A stretch of 64,000 nucleotides of DNA from Evernia prunastri (Eukaryota > Ascomycota > Lecanoromycetes > Lecanorales > Parmeliaceae), in contig NKYR01000012.1 of NCBI GenBank assembly GCA_003184365.1, positions 62,001 to 126,000 on the forward strand. The letters run 5' to 3'. Shown here piece by piece: positions 55,458 to 64,000 of this stretch. Each line of letters starts with the position of its first letter. Position 1 is the first letter of the stretch. A program made the translations under genes and the position numbers. Under the pieces are notes generated by a model. The model saw only the letters and a program-made list of their open reading frames with translations. It was not told where the DNA came from and ran no database searches.

Positions 55458-58400
55458 ATGGTCTCTCAGTGTACAGCTCTCATCGTATCTGATGAGACGC
55501 GTTGCACGGATGAAGCTACCTCCGTCAATGGTCTTTTCTGCTACTACCACTCAAAGCAGTGCCAAGGTACTTGGGCTGGAGCGAAGTCTGTCTCGTGCGA
55601 TTGCTGACATCGCCCAGGACTATACGCAGGATACAAGAGACGTAATGCTCGTCTCGACGCCTTGGATGCGTCTCCACCAGAGTATCTTGCCAAAAATTCC
55701 ATCGCGCTTGCCAACCAAAACTTCGAGGATGTCAAGTCTGAAGACATCTTACAAGAGCTTTACAATCATTTATTCTTGAAAAATGCCCTTTTCGAACGGG
55801 TAATTCGTGCTCGCAAACTCCATCATAGTCGTTTCTTCTCGCTCAATCTTGACTACGGTCACCAGCATTATCTAGACGTTCTTAGCAACCGCAAATTCAT
55901 TGTAGTGCGTGCACTTGAGCGGCTTGAGCGACGCACCGCAGAGGTATTATATAAGAAGCAGAAGTGGTTTTCTTGGGTGAGGCAGGTCCAGGACGTAGAG
56001 GAATCACAACGAGAGAGCGAAAAGAAGAGAGTCAAGAAGGAGGCAGCTCTCTTCAAGCGTCACGTTAAGGACAGACAGCTCCGAATGCGGGACCTGAGAG
56101 CCAGAGAGGATGCCAGGAGATCCGAGGCATTCCTTGAAGAAGTCTACAGGCAGCGGATGTTCGAGGACGAAGAGAATGCTCATTGGGATCCTATTGAAGA
56201 TGTCATCGAGGATGAGCGTGGCAACTATGTTGACCTCATCAAGCATATCCTACTCATGACTGAAGATACAAGCGGCGACGAAGAGGCCAAAGTCCTGGAG
56301 CCCGTCCCAAACGGGGACGCTGATACAGGACCGACTATTCAAACGAGTGCTTTAAAATCCTCCAAGAAGGCGAAAAGATCGAAACAGAAAGCTCTGACTA
56401 ATGGATCAGATCGACCGCTCCCAGATAAGACGGCCCACGACACGGCATCACAGGTCCGGCGCCGTCTCAAGGAGGGTGTCAAGCTGTCTTATGCCAGTGG
56501 AATGCATGTTGCTGGGACTATTGATAACCCGGTTGAACTGAAAGATAAGACTGCGCCCTTCCCAGATGATGAGATTGATGAGCTGCTCCATGATATGGCT
56601 GAGATCAAGCATTTGCTATTCTGTCGACTCCTGTTGGCTCACGCCACAGTCCTGCCGGCCGCTATCAAGGCCAACAACGTAGAGGAGTTTCTGAACAACA
56701 AAGAAGTCACTGACGCAGATTTGAGGGACCTTGCCATTAAAATGGACAATCCAGGACTACAAGAGATCCGTGACGCCTGTGCAGATCTTCGTCGTGGCGA
56801 GGAAGAAGACGACGACGAAATCGGCGATACAGACGAGGACTCTGATATCATTGAAGTGGCAACCAAGATGAAGAAGACACGACTCTTTGAAGCCATGGAG
56901 CAATTTCGCCAAAAGAAAATACGGCCGAACCGCAAGGTACCCGAGAGCTGGGCACCGGAGCGAGAGAAGCAGGCACAGCATCACAAGATGCTACAAGAAA
57001 GATTCGAAGATCAGTCAAACCCGGAAGACAAAGGCAAGACATGGATCGACTTTGGCGATGTGGATGACGAGGGCAAATTCAAATCCAAGAAGATGCGGGT
57101 CAAGATTTGTGGAAAGTACATCTACAACTACCCCAGCGAGAAGGCGATCAACCGTGGAGGGTGGCTCCAGTACTGCTTGATCGCCAAAGATAGTAATCTC
57201 CACGATGCTATCAAGCTTTGCCGTCACTGGGACGAGTTCCTTGACCTAAACATCCTTGCAAATTTTCAGTACTTTCCCGCTGCAAACTGGTTGCGCTGGA
57301 AGGGCGATCGCTTGAGACAGCAGCTGCTTCAACTAGTGAGGTTCCCTCCTTTTTACTCCATGCTAGAGAGTCATTCAAGCCCAGTACTCCAAACACAAAT
57401 TCCTTCCTCACCTTCACTTGATCGCTCTCTTGTATTCTCCTTTTCCTGCTCGTTCATGCTCGCGCTTTCCCAAATCGCAAATACAGGGCGTTTGTTGTCT
57501 GACAAATTCATCGTTCACAGGGATTCATACCATACTTCCAATTCGAAAATGCTCGAGAACTAGTTATGAACCACCAAAGCGGGTCCTCAAGGGGACAATT
57601 TCGTCGAACCCACGCTATCTCGGAAGTCCGCAACTTCATGTGCGCCAACATTAAGCGTAACGATCCAGCAACCCGGAGATTCCTCCAATATCTAGCAATG
57701 CAGACGTCGAAGGACTTAGTCCTTATCCGCAACGCCAAGACCGGGAAAATACTTACCTCCCCACCTGACGACGAGCTTTGGCTCAATCGTAACAAGTCTG
57801 GCATAGGCAGAGCTTCAAAGAATGAGTGGAATGTGGGGGATTTTGTAGGCAAGAAGTTTTTCGAAAAGTAAGGCCCTGTTTCCGGGCAATCTCGGATCTC
57901 GAAGACGCTAACATGGACACGCACAGAGCGGAAAAGGCCAGAGATTGGCATTTCGGGTTTAATGAATGTACGTGATTTTGAAGCCAATTACTCTTCGATC
58001 TCTGAGACTTGAGAGACATATTGGAAGAGTCAGCTCTTTGGATATGCTCCGATGCTCGTTATGCTGAAAAAAGCAACGCTGACTCTGAAACTATCATCCA
58101 GACTACGATGTTTACATTTGGGATCTGGAGCCTGGGGAGCATTTCTCGAACATTTACAATGCTGTTCAAGAGGTGAGTACTGGATCTCGGGCTCACAGCC
58201 ATGAATGTTCTTCATCATTGATGCCCCAGCTCACGATCGTTCTCGCTCCCGGCGTTCCGATGAATGTCCTCGTGCACCGCTTTTGCCGTCATGACACTCC
58301 AGTTTGTACATCGTGCTGACTCACTTACAGACACTCATCAAAGCCCTTCGCTTCTGTACCACGCAAGACCTATACAATCCTGCAGAATCCGTACTTCGGA

Positions 58401-60168
58401 CCATCACTCGAGATCCTGTGAGCTTACGAGCCCGCGACATCAAGCCCGGTGAAGAGGTCAATAGCATATGGGACAGTGTTCAGAAAGGACGAGTGTCATC
58501 TTGGAATCTAGATAACAACACTCGGGAACCCAGAGAGTATCACGAGCCAGATTTGAGCAAATTTTACAATGAAGCTGATGTACAGGAAGATGCGATTCTG
58601 TTTCCCGAGCAGGCGGCGTCAGGAACCGTTGGCGGCCTTTTCCGTGGACACGAGACTTCAATGCAAGATTTCATGAGCAAAGGGCCCGATTGGGCAAGGT
58701 TCATACACGACTTGGATACTGATGAGGAATACGATGAGGAATACGATGACTCTGATGGAGAGACAGAATACACTTTAGATTACCAATCCCATGATGAGGA
58801 GTCTGATGAGTCTTATAAAAGAGACAACAAGCGTCGAGTGAAAGGTAGCAATTACAGCAACGGATCCGATCACTCATCTTCGGAATGGGAAGACTACGAC
58901 GACGAAGTTGGTCAATCCGACAGGCAGATCAGGAGGCTGCCATCGATCAGCGAGGAAGAGAAGCAAGATTTGGCCCTCATGAAAAGTTGGAAATCACCAA
59001 AATCCCTCAAAGAAGATGTCGAGAAGGCGTTCTACACCTTCCTAGACCGAGAGAAATCAAAAGGTAAGTCAGGTTAACTCGATTGGATATTTTTCCTTCT
59101 AAACATAAATCAGCTTTCAAATGAAGCTGGCATCAAGCCGACCTAGAACCCGGTGCTGAGCAGCGATACCGAGAAACTGCCATCATAGTCGAGCAAATGT
59201 CGAGATTCGATAAAGAGAAGCACAAATTCAGATACGTTCGCGATCTCCACTTCTTGGGCGTGCATCCCTATAAGCACCGCCGCATGATCCCAGATATGTT
59301 ACAAGCCCGCGGCATGACGGCGTTCTTCTTCCCATCATCCTTCTTCGAGTCGGAACTCGGCATCTTGCACAAGGACTCCCTCATTGTCAATCAATCAGAG
59401 CGTGCCAAGACTCTACCGGACCGCAGAACGCACGCGAGCAACAAATGGATAGACAAGAAGCTGTTCGAAGAATGGGACGCCCACTGGAAGCAGGCGAAAC
59501 ACCGTGAGGACTATCCGCTAGAATGGGACGTCGTCAGCCGCCCTATCATTGCAAAGCTCTACAAAACCGGCGTCATCCAGAACTCATACGCCTCCGACGC
59601 CCCCGGCCGGGCTATGGCCGCCAGAGAACCCGGTCGCGACACCAGAGACTTCTACATCGACCTGCGCGTGCTCACGGACGGTATGAAAATGAAGGCATTC
59701 CTGGAGCTGCCCCCTTCGCTCGATCAATTCATGACCACAGCCCGCAACTTCGCGAAACAGCACGAGCACGCCCGCTTCGCGGTCCTACGCCTCTGGTCCG
59801 CGCCGCACTTCTACCCGCTCATGGTCGGCCTGGAGAACCGCGTCAACACCGAGTTCCTCGACGGGCTCGGGCGCGCGTGGGAGTTCTGCTTCGTCCCCAA
59901 GGACATGCCGGGCTCGGAGTACAGCATCCACCACGCGACCCGGCTCCGCATCATGCCGTTCAAGCATCTGTTCAAGGAGAAGGTGCTCGTCAAGCGGGAT
60001 CTGTTCCTTGTGATAGGCGAGGACGAGGCGGATCTGTTGAAGTATGCCGTTGCGACTACGTTTGCGATTCAGACCGATCCGTGGAGGCTGGAGGTGGATC
60101 TGTGGAGGAGTTTTGTCAATGTGGACGTGGGCTTTTTGGAGGGGTTGCGGAGGGAGTGGTTGGATTAG
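55458..60168 (+). CDS. Large conserved fungal protein, seven exons, one in-frame TGA
   Basis: Exons are 55458-55566, 55618-57335, 57521-57867, 57927-57967, 58102-58172, 58331-59063 and 59114-60168. All phases close, giving 1357 codons. The N-terminus has a possible zinc site (C5, C16, C28, H31, C35). Long Arg/Glu-rich helices follow (QESEKKRVKKEAALFKR), then acidic linkers (EEEDDDEIGDTDEDSD), then a globular C-terminal domain with conserved FLGVHPYKHRRMIPDMLQA and AFAIQTDPWRL-like ends. I recall such proteins in many ascomycetes under the misleading label of an allantoate transporter, but there are no membrane helices, so that label is wrong. Intron branch sites CTGAC or GCTAAC are present in five of six introns. 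A TGA (59122-59124) interrupts exon 7 three codons after its start; the frame is open on both sides. It may be a nonsense mutation, an error or alternative splicing. Confidence 0.75.
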
Positions 60169-61233
60169 TGAGTGCGATTGGGATATGCTGGTAAGATATA
60201 GGCCTGCAGCTTTGGGCCTATCAACTCCGCTTTTTCTTAGGATAGGGACTCTGTTCTTCGGTCACTAGCGGCCATACTCTAATCTCAAAATACGATCTTT
60301 TCAAAGGGGGTTTGTCGAGAAAGGAATGACAATTTCAGATGACCATACTCGTGAACGAAGACGGTGAGAAGACGGCAAGGAGATCGGAGAAAGATAAGGG
60401 AGGGAGGAAAAGGGGGGGTTTCCTTTTGGACGATGCATGGATGGCGCTTTCCTTGTCACGGAGGATGCCGGGCACGAAGGAGGTCTGTCTTCTCCGTGCT
60501 ATTACAGGATGTGTTTCTCTGCACTGGCCTCGTATCATCTAGCACTGCTTGCTTGCTGTCTTAATTTTCTTCTTGTCCTTCTTTCTTCGCGGACGGGGAC
60601 TTGGAGATCGCGTGCGGTGACCGTTACGTGGCGCAGTGGTGGCGGCGGACAGGCAGAAGGTAGAGGGTATGGCTGAAAGATTCGTGCGAGACGAGGAAGG
60701 TATAGCAATAAAGGAAAACGCACTGGTGTAGAGAGAGATGTTTGAGCTTTGGGGGGTCCGGTTGCGCAAAGTGTTAGCTGCGTACTCTAGACACCGAGGC
60801 CACGGATTATCATACATATGGTCTAGCAGCGTAGTTTGGCCAGGATCGGAAAACGCAGGCAGTCAGTGGAGATAGAGAATGCATGGTGAGTCTAGCTATG
60901 GGGCCATCAACCATATTTATGGCTGACGGGGAACAAGAAGTGGCTAGCTCTATGAATGCAACAATGATGGAATATGCATGTAAGGCACTAGGCAAATAAG
61001 CAAACGCTGACGGAAGTGGAAAGAGCAGGCAGGCGGTGGAGACATGAATAACGGGCTGTGAGTCTGCCGTCTTGTTCCTTCTGTCTTGCTTGCGCTGCGT
61101 TGGTAATCAGCTGCGTTCGGAGTCAGCCATAGGTTCTGCTTTACAACCACTGTACAATCAGGTACCTGCTTCCGCGTGTCCTCTCACTCCCGGAAATCCT
61201 CCGTCTCCTGCCCCAAAACCCCCCATCCGCCTT
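60169..61233. other. Intergenic
   Basis: Nothing recognised. Frames at 60335-60817 overlap on both strands without family likeness. Confidence 0.4.
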
Positions 61234-62054
61234 TCATGCTCCCTTCGCGAAGCACACCAGACAATTCTCAGCATCGCATCCCACCTCACCGCAACTCAAC
61301 CCCCGGTGCGTATCGACATGAACCGTCGACCCGCTCGTCCACGCCCTCGCATCCGCCAAATGCTCGCACCCGGCCGGACACGCAGCAACGAAGCGATCCA
61401 GCACGGGTTGTATATCCGCCACCTGTCGCTCGACCCTCCTCGTCAGCTCGTCCATAGCTCTCGGACCATTCGGGCTGAGCTGGAGATAGTTCCGATGAGC
61501 GTGGCACCGACTGTCGACCGCGGGGGGCGGCGTCGAGGACGCGAACGCGAAGCCGTGCGTCAGATCGAGGATGCCTTGGCGGTGCAGCACTCGGCAGATG
61601 TGAGCGTCGGCTAGGATCGTGAGGTGCAGGTTCGTGCGGGGGGCGAGGAGGCGGAAGAGGCGCTTGAGGTCGGCGGTGCGGTGCGGGAGTTCCCGTTTGC
61701 GAGGGGCCGGTTGACGTCGTGGCGGAGGTCGAAGGTTAGGTTGAGGGGTTGCTCTTCCGGCTGTCTGTTTCGCTGTTCGTCTTGCTGTTCGTCGCGACCA
61801 TTATTGAAGTATGGCGCGATGTGCTCGAGCGAGAGGTAAGCTATGCGTGAGTTGTCGAAGAGGATGTTGTTGGAGGAAAGGTAGACGGAGTACGCCTCCT
61901 TGCTGATATGCTGCGAGGCCGAGCTCCACGCGAAGGCGTTGCAGAAAGGTATGTGGCGTGGGTACCTGCGAACCGTTGGTCGCATGTCGTGTGGGAATAG
62001 ATGCTTGTATATCATGTCGCGGATTTCGCGGGGGAGTCCCACGAAGCTGGCCAT
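61234..62054 (-). pseudogene. 2EXR/F-box-like protein gene with one-base frameshift
   Basis: The start at 62054 reads MASFVGLPREIRDMIYKHLF, the classic 2EXR/F-box-like opening, followed at the normal distance by SASQHISKEAYSVYLSSNNI and a LTFDLRHDVNRPL segment. Near 61705 the frame shifts by one base. The proper continuation (ADLKRLFRLLAPRTNLHLTI, then a Cys-rich end, CLVCFAKGA) lies in another frame up to the stop at 61234. The joined length would be about 274 residues. No intron fits. It is either a recent single-base deletion in GC-rich DNA or a sequencing error. Function presumed similar to the family member at 20656. Confidence 0.65.
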
Positions 62055-64000
62055 CGTTCGAGTTGATTGGAGTTGGTTGCAGGGGCTTTCGAGGCTGCCT
62101 TTTGCATTTCTATTGGCGAAGAGATGGAAAAGGTGCAGAGGGCAGTTATGGGCTTAGAAGTGCTTGCACATCTGCGAGGTGGTAAGAGGTTTGCGGTTTG
62201 CCCCTTTGTCCTTTGGGAACTCACAGCTTTTTCTACCAGGGTCTGGAGTGAAATATATCTGTTGTACAATATATTGAGTGGACTGAGGAGTATCTAATGA
62301 TAGGAGGGGTATGATTGAATACTCTTTACTTATTCATGAGTGAGGCCCCAAGGCGTCAAAGGCCCCACCAGGCACCAGAGTCCTGAGCCGCAGGCCATGC
62401 CCCACTAGATAGGAGAGTGCTCGGCCCCGGGTGCCGATCTGGAGATAGGGTCCCCAGCCTCGCATCTAGAAATCATTATCCCGGAACCCAGGTCCCTATT
62501 AGGCTGTGTGATCACTAATCTCCAGAAAAGACGCTCACGAGGATGATACCCTCGAGAGTACCGGGCAGAGTAGCACCTCTCCGCACAGTCCGCCCTTTTA
62601 CCCCTAAAATATTGAGAACAACTGTGGTTTCTGATCATAATCGACGTGTCGACTCCCGAAGTAGCCTTTCGATCTTGGCCCGTACCGGACATAAATGTGT
62701 GCCGAGCCAGGCCACTAGTGTAGTAGGGCTGTTCGTCACTAGGTATTTCTAACGGTGTCAATGAAAGTCACGTGCAAATGCAACCGTGTTTTGACGATGC
62801 GCACCGCAGTCCAGGAAATCGCGCATGGGAAGCCTGCTGGCCTCCATGATGTCGTTGGCTGCTTGCAAGCTTGATCTGCAGGACCATCTGGAAGAACGCC
62901 ATTCCTCTTCCCCGCTGCTTCTGTAGCAAAGGTGGGGTATGCAACGGAAAATGCTGCGGAAGCCAATGCAACCGTAAGACGGAGATGGTATTTTTTCTTG
63001 GTGGGGTACAATACGGATTCGGACCCGTTAACGGAAAATCCTACCGAAGTGTACGCCCGAGGATCCATTGGTAAAATTCGGCAAATCGTCACGTCCTTAG
63101 GGTTCAATTCGGTACGGAGGGGTGCAGTTCAGTAAGAATCTCATTTTTGGAGGTATGCCCCTCTTATCTTCCAAGGTGCAAATGTGCACCGTACTTACTG
63201 GTATATTCTGCTTGAAAGTACAAGTTCAAGAGCTTAGATCTATTTTCCTTTTGTCCTTCAGCATTGAGGTGCAGACACTGCTGGTTGGTATCTGCATCGT
63301 CCAGTAGAAAAAGCAGGTTGTGGATGACACGGCAAAATCCCAAGCGAATCTGGAGCGAGTAAGATTAGGATCGGCAAGAAACGGGCGAAGTGATTTGAGA
63401 GAAGGCAGAGTACGCTGAGTTTTTGAATAAACAGACTCTGTCCGACAGTGAAGCAGAAGGACTGTAGGTTGGCTGTATGCATTCATGGCAAGAATAGACT
63501 CAGCCTTCCCTGCTGTCAGCCTATCAGCTGGCTTACTGCCTGCTTTGGTAAAGTTTTCAGGGCGGCCCAACTTGATACTAGACATTTTCTGACCACACGG
63601 AGCAACTTCTTAAATAGACTTGATCGACGACCTTTCGCGCCTAACATCAAGTATTTATTGGGGTTCACTGCCCGTCTTCTTCTTCTTCTTTTTCACTACT
63701 TCCCAAATCCACACTATACTACATATATAATCCTCCAAAAGCATGTCAGCGCTCGTAGTAGCCTTCTGCTTGCGTTTCTGTATAAATACTATACTTCTTT
63801 GACTGGGCTGTGATGGGTGACCCTGTGCAGAGACCTTGATACCTTGCGCACAACCATCAAGGAATGACATCGAGGCGCGACCTTGGAGAAAGGCGGCAAG
63901 AAATTGGAGAGACACATGACCCTCGCTCCGATCGCCGACAAGTCGCGTTGCACATTTGGAGGGGCAGCTACCTCTCGATCACCGCGTGAGACGGAAAGCC
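62055..64000. other. Gene-free right end
   Basis: Only short, overlapping frames on both strands (for example 62739-63107 minus). A CTT-rich run lies near 63675. I see no family match, intron series or RNA gene. Confidence 0.4.

Noticed and set aside
59122..59124. Programmed stop readthrough or selenocysteine at the TGA
   Set aside because: No supporting element is visible, and selenoproteins are not expected in ascomycetes; mutation, error or alternative splicing is simpler.
59523..60194. Arg/Pro/His-rich 223-codon plus frame
   Set aside because: Out-of-frame shadow of the last exon of the large gene.
62739..63107. 122-codon minus-strand frame at the right end
   Set aside because: Overlapping frames on both strands are equally open; no domain seen.
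1..64000. CRISPR array, rRNA genes, or a secondary-metabolite cluster
   Set aside because: No regularly spaced repeats, no rRNA sequence, and no backbone synthase or tailoring enzymes were found; the SnoaL-like protein alone is not evidence of a cluster.

Overview
The window reads as nuclear DNA of a filamentous ascomycete (Pezizomycotina). Genes sit singly on both strands and are split by short introns, mostly 47-96 bp. These introns have GTRNGT-like donors and CTAAC/CTGAC branch sites. The transposons carry C-to-T decay at CpA, as repeat-induced point mutation (RIP) produces. Class-level placement (Dothideomycetes or Leotiomycetes) is a guess. All splice models were built by eye; where exon phases close exactly, the entry says so.

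Left part (1-8 kb). The 5' half of a conserved zinc-knuckle protein gene runs off the left edge. After it comes a repeat-rich island: a 400-bp direct repeat around a single N; the remains of a gag-bearing LTR retrotransposon; a miniature LTR element (84-bp LTRs, CATAC target duplication) nested in that element; a 107-bp repeat around a second N; a 1.1-kb AT-rich block; and a complete 1507-bp Tc1/mariner element whose DD34E transposase is killed by three TGG-to-TAG changes.

Middle left (8-30 kb) is gene-poor and accessory-like. It holds a frameshifted F-box-like gene, a conserved hypothetical gene, two adjacent minus-strand genes for cysteine-containing secreted proteins of one family (one with an internally duplicated domain and five exons), a 2EXR/F-box-like gene, relics of a carboxylesterase and perhaps a subtilase, a small membrane protein, and a coiled-coil protein with a fungal STAND-type N-terminal region.

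Middle right (30-45 kb) holds housekeeping genes: a tail-anchored hypothetical protein, the nucleolin-like NSR1/GAR2 gene, ALG6 (N-glycan glucosyltransferase), a three-exon COX17 copper chaperone gene, an SRR1-domain gene with a truncated SRR1 copy beside it, and a secreted SnoaL-like protein.

Right part (45-64 kb) holds a small four-cysteine secreted protein with a Kex2-like site, a single-pass membrane protein, a 772-residue polytopic membrane protein, a 132-residue hypothetical, a large seven-exon gene (1357 codons) carrying one in-frame TGA, and a frameshifted 2EXR/F-box-like gene. Three copies of an undescribed dispersed repeat with a TATA-like core lie at about 22.5, 46.5 and 54.1 kb, all in the same orientation.

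No gene cluster or operon-like pathway is evident. Functional links are limited to general cell biology: ER glycosylation, mitochondrial copper delivery and ribosome biogenesis. A set of fast-evolving secreted proteins sits near decayed repeats.
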